Part shown: positions 22,370 through 31,429 of the stretch, in pieces
How positions within the stretch are numbered: the stretch's first letter is position 1
Layout of the letters: every line of letters begins with the position of its first letter
DNA from: Podospora pseudocomata
Lineage: Eukaryota; Ascomycota; Sordariomycetes; Sordariales; Podosporaceae
DNA: 64,000 bases
Reading direction: 5' to 3'
NCBI RefSeq assembly: GCF_035222375.1
Contig: NC_085891.1
Span: forward strand, 682,001-746,000
Translations under genes and position numbers: made by a program
The notes under the pieces: generated by a model
What the model was told of the DNA's origin: nothing
What the model saw: the letters and a program-made list of their open reading frames with translations, nothing else
Database searches by the model: none

Positions 22370-23560
22370 ATGATGGATAGCCCTTTATATCCTCCCACGC
22401 TGTCTGAGATGGAAGAACCAGATTGGTTGGATCTCGCTGCTAATGCATCTGCTGAGAATCAATGTCCAGTGGATTCTTGCAATGCGCCCTCCTCACTGGC
22501 CCCTCCGCCACCACCGCCCGTTGCATCATTGATTACCACGGTCAAACCTGCGTCGCATTCAAGTACTTCGATTCAAGAAAAACCATGGAAGCATGAGGGA
22601 TATCAGGCCTACTGTAAGCTCTTGGCTTCCGAGTCTGACCTTTTCATTGCCCGTCGGTTTAAGAGTCTCAACGTCCGGGTGGCCCTTCGCATGCAAGACG
22701 AAGTCTCAAGGTTGGAAGAGCAGCTCCTCTACGTGGAAAAGGAGAGCCGCGAGCACAAGGACGTAGACAACGGCACATTCAGGCAAGACATGGTAGCCGA
22801 GAGATCTCAACTCTTAGACCAGATCTCGACGTCGCTTTATCGTTATAGTGAGTGCAGGTCCCTTGAAAGATGAGTCTATAGCACCTACCTTACTCACCGC
22901 TGCCAGACAAGTTCATTATTCAACAGACCGCCCTGCTCAACTATCCGACAGTTCCTCTCTGGGACATCAAGAACCTCAAAACCTGGCACAAAAACCATGA
23001 CAATCAAGCAATATCTCAGGAGGAAATGGCTTATCTTGACCACACGGAGGACCTCATCCCCCTCGCCCCGCGAGACAAGACGCCGCTGCGTCGGGCAATG
23101 GACAAATTCTTATTCTTGCGCACGCTTCCTTTCTGGAGGGACAAATCCAGGAATAATACCCGGGATATAGAAATGGGCAGAAGCAAGGATGGCACCAGCT
23201 CCGCCGACCAGCCGGCAGATGGCTCGGAAACTGCGGTGAATTTCTACAGCGATAAGACCATGGATCATTTCGTGTCCATAGTGACCGTCACTTCCGGTCT
23301 GGTGATGCTGGTCGTGCCCATTTGGGTGCTCCACGGTCTAGTCGACGCCTCGAAGAAACTGGGCGTCATTACCGCTTTTGTTCTTGCTTGTTTACTCTTT
23401 ACGAGCTTTGCCATGACACCACGGCCTTTGGAAGCCCTGGGAGCAACGGCGGCGTGAGTCTGCACCCTTACTACCGTCAAGCTATGGGACGTTAACGAAA
23501 GTTGTGTGTGTAAACAGGTACGCGGCGGTTCTCATGGTATTTTTGCAGGTGGGATCCTGA
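22370..23560 (+). CDS. DUF6594 family membrane protein (355 aa)
   Basis: Exons 22370..22847, 22907..23453 and 23518..23560 with GTGAGT donors and CCAG/ACAG acceptors join to 356 codons including stop. Residues about 80-200 have the DUF6594 pattern: EGYQAYCKLLASESDLF, then RRFKSLNVR and RMQDEVSRLEEQLL. Three membrane helices follow at about 278-303, 310-328 and 341-353, the last encoded by the 43-base final exon. DUF6594 proteins are common and highly multiplied in filamentous fungi. Their role is not established. Start ATG 22370 or 22373 is preferred to the open upstream frame, which lacks an ATG. Confidence 0.82.
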
Positions 23561-23704
23561 CTGATTAAAAGCCTGAGGGTGACGTACCTTAGCTTCGCAA
23601 ATGGTAAACAAATGGTAAACCTTCATGTACCTACCTAACGATTGTATGTTACACATTACCCCCCGCTTCTTCGCATCATCCTCCTTTTGCCAGGGCTGTG
23701 TCAT

Positions 23705-24679
23705 TTACCAGTCCAACTCCTCACGTCCTCCTTTACCACATGACTTTTCCATCTCAGGCTTGACCCAATCATACAACCCCCCACGTTCCAAAAATGCACC
23801 CTCATCCCAAAAGACACTTTCCAACGCCTTCTTCACTCCAACCTCCAATATCGGTCTCGAAGGCTGCTTCCCCGTCCTGTCCAAAAACCTCAGATACTCG
23901 TCAAGAATAAGATACGACTTCGCCATCAAGCTATTCGGCTCCGGCACCAACGACGGCTGACCCCTGTGTCTCTCGCAGAACCCTTCAAACTCCCCATCCG
24001 AAATAGTAAACTTGTGCCCATTCCTCAGCGTCTCCTCCGTGTCATTCTCCCCCGCCACAATCAACACCTGAAAACACTTCCACCGAAAAGGCTTCAGCTC
24101 GCCAATCCGCTCATTCATATCCTCCATGTAATTCAACCGGTTAACAACGGTATTAATCTTGAACAAAACCCCATACTTCTCACACCACCTGGCAATCTCA
24201 CACAGCTTCTTCACCTGGGTTCCTGTCCCACGCCCAATCTGGATATTGGTCGCCTCGTCAAACGAGTCGCAACTGACAGCGAGGATGTCAAGGTTTTTGC
24301 CGTGCTTGCGGAGGAAGTCCTCCCTGATTAGGCTACCATTGGTGACGATGGAGACTGACTCGAGTTTGAGGTCTTGTTTGCAAAAGTCGATCATTTCGCC
24401 GAGGAACTTGGGGTAGAGGAAGGGCTCGCCGCCGGCAAAGTTGAGCTTTCTCATGCCGGCGTTGGCGAGGAGACGGAGACCTTCTTTGGCGCGGTTGGGT
24501 TCTTCGATGTAGCTTGTGCTTGCGGTGTGGAAGCAGAAGCCGCAAGTGTAGTTGCAGCGGCGGGTGAAGTGGTAGTTGACCGAGACGGGGATTTGGCCGC
24601 GGTTACGACGGGTGTGAAGATGGTGCAGAGAAATGAAGATGATGGTGAAGAGGGCTAGTAGCCACATTATGGTTCCCAT
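23705..24679 (-). CDS. Viperin-like radical SAM enzyme (324 aa)
   Basis: A single exon. Residues 4-19 form one membrane anchor, as in animal viperin. The radical SAM cluster motif is CNYTCGFC (Cys 42, 46, 49), preceded by the viperin signature SVNYHFTR and followed by FAGGEPFLYP, SIVTNGSLI, LAVSCDSFDEATN, FKINTVVNR and SYLILDEYLRFLDR. The C-terminus is ELDW, matching the conserved final Trp that recruits the iron-sulfur assembly machinery in animal viperin. Known viperins use SAM to dehydrate CTP to ddhCTP, a chain terminator for viral polymerases. All motifs are intact, so the enzyme should be active. It is divergent from an NMP kinase gene and near a CYTH triphosphatase gene, a context that fits nucleotide metabolism. 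Confidence 0.93.
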   Translation of the reverse strand: MGTIMWLLALFTIIFISLHHLHTRRNRGQIPVSVNYHFTRRCNYTCGFCFHTASTSYIEEPNRAKEGLRLLANAGMRKLNFAGGEPFLYPKFLGEMIDFCKQDLKLESVSIVTNGSLIREDFLRKHGKNLDILAVSCDSFDEATNIQIGRGTGTQVKKLCEIARWCEKYGVLFKINTVVNRLNYMEDMNERIGELKPFRWKCFQVLIVAGENDTEETLRNGHKFTISDGEFEGFCERHRGQPSLVPEPNSLMAKSYLILDEYLRFLDRTGKQPSRPILEVGVKKALESVFWDEGAFLERGGLYDWVKPEMEKSCGKGGREELDW

Positions 24680-24787
24680 ATTGGGTGTGTTGTTGGGTCA
24701 AAGGCTTGTGTTGTTATGATTTTGCTTTGGCGACAGAAGAATGAAGAGTGAGGGATGAGATGCCAAATGAATGACTTAAGAGGGCAT

Positions 24788-24800
24788 ACAGTAGGCCTCA
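24788..24800 (-). promoter_or_regulatory. Shared element TGAGGCCTACTGT, copy 1
   Basis: Lies about 110 bp upstream of the viperin start and directly next to the CACGTG E-box. It differs from copies 2 and 3 by one base. Confidence 0.5.
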
Positions 24801-24870
24801 CACGTGCCCCCAATTCTTCAGTGACTGGAAAAGGTGTGGGCTATGAGGGGCTCATAGAAAGCTGAGGCGA

Positions 24871-24885
24871 ACACTGTAGGCCTCA
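24871..24885 (-). promoter_or_regulatory. Shared element TGAGGCCTACAGT, copy 2
   Basis: Located near the middle of the divergent spacer, about 190 bp from the viperin start and 210 bp from the kinase start. The 13-bp core is identical to copy 3. Confidence 0.5.
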
Positions 24886-25095
24886 CCCAGTCATCAAGCG
24901 GGGAGTCTACAACCTCTTTGACTCATGCGGATCCTTGCATGAGGCCTGCAAAGTTCTGCTTAAGGAGCAAACAATTCATCGAGGACTCAGCAGTCACCCT
25001 GTTATTAGGTGGACAGACTCTAAGCTCATCTTTTGGTCTCTTTCTCTTGCCTTTGAGACACTACCATAGGAGAACGAAACATCAACAACTCAACA

Positions 25096-25955
25096 ATGGT
25101 GACAGAAGCCCGTAGAACTCGCGACCTGATCTTTGTCATCGGTAAAGTCATCATAGTATCACTACCCCAACATTTCATTCTTGGCTGACCGCTTCTCAGG
25201 TGCTCCCGGAGCGGGAAAGGGTACCCTCTGCAAAATGCTGGCGGAAGCCAACAACGTCGACCACCTCTCCCTCGGAGACCTTTTACGGCAAACCGTGTCA
25301 TCACCCAACGCAGACCAATTAATCGCCGGGTGCATCCACCGTGGAGAGCTCCTACCAACACATATACTCCACGAACTTTTGTATCACCGCGTGGCCCAAC
25401 CTGTATCCTCTACCGCTAGTCGACCCCTCCTGCTGGACGGTTTTCCCCGGCGGTTGGACCAGGCTAGAGAATTTGAAGCAGTGGCAAGTACCCGAACTGG
25501 CGCAACTTTACTCATTATTTCGGGAGCTGGCGGCTGAGTCTGCTAACTGACACCTCGCAGTTTGGACCCCCAAAGCTCATTCTCTTCTTTGACTGTCCCG
25601 AAGATCTCGCGAGAGAAAGGGTTGTCACGAGAAAATTAGGTCGAGTTGGCGACACAGTTGAGATGTTCGACAAGCGGTATTCCGAGTTTCGCGAGTCAAA
25701 CCCGCCAATCTTGAGCCATTACGCGAGACCCGAGGGCAGGCTAATCACAGTATGTCGTATGGAAGAATACCATCTTCAGAATGAGTGTGTCACTAAGATG
25801 AATAGATCGACACCAGTGGCGCAACAGAAGAATCATATCAGAAGCTGCAGGCTGCTCTGGGTAGCAGTGAGGAATGGGCAGCTCTGACTTCCGAAACCCC
25901 GAAGTTCCCCGTCGAATGGCTACGAGAAATGACAGACAATCAGGCCCACAGTTAG
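25096..25955 (+). CDS. NMP kinase, UMP/CMP-kinase type (222 aa)
   Basis: Exons 25096..25141, 25200..25483, 25561..25749 and 25806..25955. The protein has the P-loop GAPGAGKGT, the NMP-binding segment HLSLGDLLRQ, LLLDGFPRRLDQ, LILFFDCPEDLARERVV and a short LID (RKLGRVGDT). This is the layout of UMP-CMP and short adenylate kinases, and the length fits. Members transfer phosphate from ATP to a nucleoside monophosphate, here probably CMP or UMP. The second intron begins GCAAGT, a GC-AG intron; only this junction keeps FEAV/FGPPKL in frame. In vertebrates CMPK2 adjoins viperin (RSAD2); the pairing here looks parallel, and the enzyme may feed CTP supply for the viperin. AMP as substrate cannot be excluded. 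Confidence 0.88.
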
Positions 25956-26046
25956 TGCAAGTCAAAACAGAGGTGAGAAATTATAGAGAAGCAGGCCTTT
26001 GGTATAGTTGTTGTACAGTGCTGCCGACGGGTGGTGATAATGGTGA

Positions 26047-26685
26047 TTATGATCTCTTCTGCCCCATCATCTCAAAATAAGCCGTCAACTTCCCCACCGG
26101 CCTCCCCTTCCTAAACGCCCACCCATACCTCCTCATAAACTCCCCAATCCTCTCATCCATCCTCTCCATCTCCCCCATCTTCTCCTCCTCACTCGCCTCC
26201 CCATCCAGCACCCTCTGCAACTCCACCTCGCCAACCTCGTGTCCAAAATCCATATTATCCCTCACAATCCTGAACTCCTCATCCGCGATCCACGTCTCAC
26301 GGGTGGTAACAAAATCCGCCATGATGCCCAGCCCAAAATCCTCTTTTTCATGAGCTTGAATCCCCGTGATATTCTCGACACAAGCCACAATGTCGCTCAC
26401 TCTGTTGAGCTCCTCAAACCGCGAGTTGGTAAAGTCACCGCCTTTTCGAATCTTGGCTTCCCATATCCCGTTGCGGCGGCGGATCCAGGCGCCGGAGGAG
26501 GAGAGGAGGTTAGACTTGTCGTAGTAGGTGTCGCGGATTGTTTGGAGGGGGAGTGAGCGGAGGGATTGGAAGGGTGGGATGCCGCCGTTTTGGGTAAGGT
26601 GGCGGACGGCGAGGGAGTGGAATTTGCGTTCGACTTCTAGGATGCAGGGGGAGAGGGTTTTCTGGAGGGGTGGCCGGATAGCCAT
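26047..26685 (-). CDS. CYTH-domain triphosphatase, ThTPase-like (212 aa)
   Basis: A single exon from ATG 26685. CYTH hallmarks are present: the ExExK motif in ILEVERKFHSL, TYYDKSNLLSSSG, the basic strand AWIRRRNGIWEAKIR, RETW, FRIVRDNMDFG and EVGEVEL. CYTH enzymes bind a triphosphate group inside a beta tunnel with divalent metal; family members hydrolyse thiamine triphosphate or inorganic tripolyphosphate. The gene converges on the NMP kinase gene, with stops 91 bp apart, and shares the TGAGGCCTACAGT element about 103 bp upstream of its start. A role on tripolyphosphate or a nucleotide triphosphate in the viperin pathway is inference only. Confidence 0.88.
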   Translation of the reverse strand: MAIRPPLQKTLSPCILEVERKFHSLAVRHLTQNGGIPPFQSLRSLPLQTIRDTYYDKSNLLSSSGAWIRRRNGIWEAKIRKGGDFTNSRFEELNRVSDIVACVENITGIQAHEKEDFGLGIMADFVTTRETWIADEEFRIVRDNMDFGHEVGEVELQRVLDGEASEEEKMGEMERMDERIGEFMRRYGWAFRKGRPVGKLTAYFEMMGQKRS

Positions 26686-26787
26686 TGTGAGGTGGGTGTG
26701 TTGGTTTCTGTGTGCATTCGGTTTGAGTGAGAAGTCGAGAGGATTGAAGGACACTGAGAAAAGTGTGAGCAAATGTGGTGAATGCAA

Positions 26788-26800
26788 TGAGGCCTACAGT
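26788..26800 (+). promoter_or_regulatory. Shared element TGAGGCCTACAGT, copy 3
   Basis: Lies about 103 bp upstream of the CYTH start codon and is identical over 13 bp to copy 2 in the viperin/kinase spacer, though in the opposite orientation on the chromosome. Confidence 0.5.
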
Positions 26801-27009
26801 CGGAAGTTCTCACTTAAAACCTGTGTGTAACCAACAACTTTTGGTGGGGCAAGAGTGAATGGGAGCAAGTGAGTGAGTGAGCAGCGAGTGGCCTGTGCTT
26901 GCAAACAGATTTGACAACGATTTGTAAACATCGCAAAATTACCATCTATAATACATCCAAAATTCCCCATCACCCGTCCCCGGTTTCACACACCTCAGAA
27001 TACTAAACC

Positions 27010-28184
27010 TTACAGAGAAACAACCAACTTAGTCCCACTAACACCCCCCCTCAACTTCTCCAACCCTGCCCCAATAACCCCCAACCCCTTACCCACAACC
27101 TCAATCTCCAACGGCATCTTAAACCGTCCCGACTCAACCAAATCCACCAATTTCGTCATCGCCGCCCCCCCCCCATCAGTCTGGAACGCCATCCGGCCAA
27201 ACACCGTCGCGGCCTTGACCCCCTCCGACACCTCCAACTTCTCCCCCGTCATAACATGACTATACAGCTTCGGCCCATCCTCCCTAAACGCCCCAAAGAT
27301 CTCCTTGTTCCCTGCCATCGCCCCAGCAACAGTATCAATCATTGCGTCAACCCCCTTCCCATTAGGCGAGGCGTCACGAACCGCCTTGGCGATTTGATCG
27401 GGCTTCATGTTGCGGTCGACGCAGGTTGTCGCGCCGAGGGAGGTGACTTTCTGGTTGTGGGCGCGGGAGTTGGTTGTGATGATTACCAGGTGGGGGAGGG
27501 CGTCACGCAGGAGTTGGACAGCGGAGGCGCCCACGCCGGAAGAGCCGCCGATGACGAGGACCGAGGTCAAAAGGGGGGGTTTGACCTGGGGTTGGGTGGC
27601 ACCTGGGGTCATTGGGCTGGTGAGGTCGTCGAGGTTGGGGATCCTCTCGTTGGGGAGCTCCCTGAGGTGGGGGAGGGGGACGCCAAGGCCTTTGATGATG
27701 GAGGCTACGGCTGTGAGGTAACAGATTCTGGGGGAAGCAAGATCAGCAAGAGATACAGTGTGGAGTGAAAAGGGGTTGCTCACGGAACAGAAGCAGCCTG
27801 CTCAAAAGTCCAAGCTGTGGGCTTGCGGCAGGCGTAGTTGGCCGGGACGGTCGTTACATCCTGGAAAGCGCCGGCACGGCCACCATGGCCAGCCAAGCTC
27901 ATGACCGCATCACCGGCCTTGAACCCCTGAACATTCTTACCAACAACTTCCACCACACCAGCTGTGTCGATGCCGAAGATCTCGGGCCAAGAATCGACCA
28001 TCATCCCATAGTGAAGATTCTTCCAATCGAGGGGGTTCAGACCAACAGCACGGTTCCGGATGCAAATCTCGTTCGGCCCAGGAACTGGGTAAGGTGCGTT
28101 GATCAGCTGGAACGGACCGCCTTGTCTGGCAGCGATGTACTGCTGGATGCCTTTCGGGGCGACCGAGCTGGCGTTTGGAGACAT
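27010..28184 (-). CDS. Zinc-independent MDR oxidoreductase, TOXD/enoyl-reductase-like (372 aa)
   Basis: Exons complement(27010..27727, 27784..28184) with a 56-bp phase-2 intron (GTGAGC...CCCCAG). The N-terminal GroES-like part has PVPGPNEICIRN and VGLNPLDWKNL. The Rossmann part has VLVIGGSSGVGASAVQLL. Zinc-binding Cys/His residues of true alcohol dehydrogenases are absent. The family uses NAD(P)H to reduce activated double bonds; in fungi close relatives serve as stand-alone enoyl reductases in secondary metabolism (TOXD, LovC type). A divergent transporter/acyltransferase pair lies beyond it, but no synthase gene is in the window. Confidence 0.88.
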
Positions 28185-28820
28185 GTTGGTGAGAGTATCG
28201 AGTGTTGAGAGACAAATCTTGTCTGAGTGATCTCTGCGGCTTCAAGAGATTACATATGAGATGGGATCAGGTTTTGCTCACGGGGAGGCGAGATTCAGGG
28301 GTGACGTCGCCATTCTCCGGCGTTCCGTAGCGCGAGTGTCTTGACTCGAGCAAAACTGCCATTCACCGGGTTAGATACTGTGACTGACTGGCTTCAAAGC
28401 GCACCGTTGAGCCGCTGTTCACAGGCCGGGTGTCGTTAGTTTAAGCTTCTTTACCCCTGACCCCTTTCCCGAGACAGTGGGGCCAGTCGGCCCCGGCACG
28501 TCGGAAGTGGGACCCGGGATTGTGGGGCACATCGGCCGGCCCCGCTGTCACACCACCGTCCACCTGTGCTTGTCACGCCATCAAACATCACCTCACCGTC
28601 TTCCCAACCCAACATCATGGAAGAGGGGAAGCACCAGTATCGCGTGTAGTGTTGCTCATTTGTCTATAAAACATCAGTTTTGCCATTTCAGTCAATACAG
28701 CTGTCTCTCCCATCATTGTTACAACAGATCTCTTCAATACTTCTTGCAGACAAGCCACATACCCACCACCGCAACACAGCCTAGGTGACTGTTACGTTTT
28801 CAGGTTCACTCACAGCAAAA
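28185..28820. other. Intergenic region with a promoter-like leader
   Basis: The right part has TATAAA at about 28671 and then a pyrimidine- and CA-rich leader ending in TCACTCACAG just before ATG 28821, consistent with a promoter and a spliced 5'UTR for the next small ORF. Confidence 0.4.
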
Positions 28821-29096
28821 ATGAACCATACCAACACCGCCAGCCATCAATCACCCAAACCTCAACACCCACCAGAGGAGCACCATCACCATCACCACTG
28901 GTACCACCTCAGCCAGCAAGCTCTCCTATCAGGGCTGATGTGCATGTCATGGGGTGCACTTCCCCCTGATGCAGTCGAGTACCTTGCCAGTCCAAGTCAT
29001 CCACCCGACTCGGAGTCCATTACTGGCGTTCATCATCACACCTTGTACCCTGTTTCGTCTCACGGTTCAGCGCATTCCGCATCGCGGCCAAAGTAG
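28821..29096 (+). CDS. Small hypothetical protein with a His run (91 aa)
   Basis: The open frame MNHTNTASHQ contains a run of six histidines and a distinct segment WGALPPDAVEYLASPSHPP. Support comes from the TATA box, leader and Kozak-like start (CAAAAATG). No signal peptide or known domain. The His run could bind metal, but that is speculation. It may be one exon of a longer gene or a chance frame. Confidence 0.45.
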   Translation: MNHTNTASHQSPKPQHPPEEHHHHHHWYHLSQQALLSGLMCMSWGALPPDAVEYLASPSHPPDSESITGVHHHTLYPVSSHGSAHSASRPK

Positions 29097-29360
29097 GGAA
29101 GGCAACGAATTTGATGATTAATGATTACGATTTTTGATACCCCAAAACTGTTAGTAAGCCCCAAGGCAAACATCTCATCCCTGCTTAGACTGACAGCCCA
29201 AGGATTGGAACTTTGCGTGGTCGTTTAGGCGAGAATCGGCCGAGGGATGCAATGAAGGAGATTTTCCGCAATTCGAGCAAGGGCTTCATGTTGCTCTTAA
29301 AGCTAGCCAATGCTACTTAATTTTTGATCATTTCTGAGACCTGCCGCGTACCAGTGACAG

Positions 29361-30908
29361 CTACTCTCGCTTCGTCTGAGGCTGAGGAACAAATAGCCAA
29401 ACGATTGCCGAGGCCGATATCAGGCCCGCAAGGACAGGCTGCAATACCGAGACTCCAACGTGGGCGCCCAGTATTCCGGTGACGATCGGGAACAGAGAAC
29501 CACCAAGTTGGGCAAAGACGAAGAGGAAAGGCAGTGCTGTAGATCTGATGTCGGGAGGGAAGAGCCGCGTGCCCACCCCAAGGGCCTGTTGGCGACTGTT
29601 AGCTAAAACCCCGATTCATGAAACAAAATTAGGCAGGTTGGGTACTGACAGTCGCAAAGAATGGCCCGAGAAAGAACCCCAAGAAGCTGATGGCGACCGA
29701 GGCAGCAATGATGTTGGGAACACTGTAACAAGTCTCGATTAGCTTCACACAATATCTCCTATTCTGCCACCATGTGATAATGCTTACAGCCAGAATACCA
29801 GCTGAAACGCTAGACAGAACAGGCAGTATATGAATATCATCCGCCGCTCGCCGAATTTGTGTGTTGGATCGGGCAGAAGGAGGCGACCCAAGAGACAACC
29901 GCCGCTGAACCCAGCTGGAACGTATCCCATCTGCCTCAAGTCGCCATCGCGGACATCCACGAGATATTCCACAACCCATCCACCAGCGGTGATGCAAACC
30001 CCGAGATGGAAGAAGAAAAACAGACTGATTACCCAAACGCTTCGCGTCGTGAGGGTCTCTTTGATGAGGGCCGAAGCGCTTTTCTCGGGAGCCACAGTAC
30101 CGGGATCAAGAGCACGCACACGGGGTCGAAGGCGGAATGTATCCCGAAATGCCACCATGGCCAGTGCCAAGTTAGCAACACCCAAGCCCAGAGGTACGGT
30201 GTAAAACAAGTACCACTGCGAAGATCCGTCTCCGGAAGGCGATGACGCGATGGGGGAGGCAGCGAATGGCGCAACGAGACATCCTGCCATGTACATGGCA
30301 TGGATAAAACCAAGCCAGCGGTGAACAGTCAGACCCTTCTCCGTGGCGACGTAGGTGTTTGCCTGTGTGTCCTGGAAAGCCTGTCCGATGCTGGCAAACC
30401 AGAAGGTAGTGATGAACAAGCCAAACGGCGGCGTGGGCCATGCTCTCAGTGCATGGGCGACGACTTGGAAGGCAGCGCCTAAAACCATCATAGCTCCAAG
30501 ATCAAGGCGATGATTGAGATGTGTGTTGGACAAGGCGGCGGATAACCAGCCCACGAAACTCGCCGCATATCTTGTCTGTGTCAACACGATGCCTATATAC
30601 CTATGTTGGTCGAATGAGCGAGAGCGTCGAACTTACAGGGCAGACACAATGGCAGTAGTTACACCATAGTCGCGGATGATGTGTGGTATCAAGGCACCGA
30701 TGCTACCGTCGTTGACACCGGACACAAAAAACGAGAAAGCAGCGCTGGCGAGCTTCAAAAGAACCGACTTGGTGAGCCCTTGGGCCTGATCATCTTCAGA
30801 GGGGGGAGAGTCGTCCACTTGAAAAGAAGCTCTTGCTGTGGATCGTGATGCATTCTCGGCATCGCTCGGAAGTTCAACTGTGTAAGTGGTTGTGGCTGCT
30901 TTGGACAT
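29361..30908 (-). CDS. MFS transporter (460 aa)
   Basis: Exons complement(29361..29585, 29650..29722, 29788..30600, 30637..30908) total 461 codons including stop. The cytosolic N-terminus is about 45 residues. Membrane helices include FSFFVSGVNDGSIGALIP, a central group, SVWVISLFFFFHLGV and FLGFFLGPFFATV. The pattern resembles the fucose-permease-like MFS group of fungi. Intron 1 is only 36 bp, unusually short, so the join near residue 91 is the least certain part. The gene is divergent from an acyltransferase gene 521 bp away. The substrate is unknown; export of an acylated metabolite would fit the context. Confidence 0.85.
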
Positions 30909-31429
30909 GGCGAATATTCGTTATGTGTATCAATCTCCCGAGCCTTGATACCTGGCTTGAGGGACCTAGTCGTGGGCCAACGAAATCCTGACCGGACAGC
31001 ATTTTATCAGTGTTCATGGAGGACAAGGGCCAAGGAGCGCATTTGTCAGGGTTGCCAACTTGGGATGATCCCCAGATCTCGTCGGTGTCATGCCTTCGTT
31101 TCCCCGCTGATTTGGTGGGTTTTATGGCGGGGATCACCGGCTCAAACGTGCCGAAATGGCTAAACTTCGGTGGGCAGTGGGTGTCTCGCTTCAATGGCAT
31201 GGCTAAAAGTCGGAGACCTGCACCAACCACGGCCACTCTGCCGAGAGATCACGATCACAAAAGTGCTCCTTTTCCCGACCTTTTCCCGACTTACACGCTC
31301 CGTTGTTGCTCTTCTTGCTCAAATGGCGGAAATCAAGACCGAGATGATCAAGATAAAAGGGCGAGGTGCTGTCCTCACGAGAGAGATTGGATGAAATGTC
31401 CAAGTTCAGACACACCTCAAGCAACCACC
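30909..31429. promoter_or_regulatory. Shared promoter region of the MFS and acyltransferase genes
   Basis: A 521-bp spacer between divergent starts. An open frame extends the acyltransferase upstream through much of it but has poorer coding character; the ATG at 31430 has the context CAACCACCATG and is preferred. Confidence 0.45.

Larger units (their letters stand above)
24680..25095. promoter_or_regulatory. Bidirectional promoter of the viperin and NMP kinase genes
   Basis: A 416-bp spacer between two divergent start codons. It carries two copies of a 13-bp element also found upstream of the CYTH gene, a CACGTG E-box at 24801-24806, and a partial third copy (GAGGCCTGCA, about 24941). The shared spacer suggests joint induction. 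Confidence 0.6.

Noticed and set aside
22603-22615. TCAGGCCTACTGT, a 12-of-13 match to the viperin-locus element
   Set aside because: It lies inside the DUF6594 coding exon and encodes conserved residues of the domain, so it is treated as chance. It is recorded as a caution on the motif.
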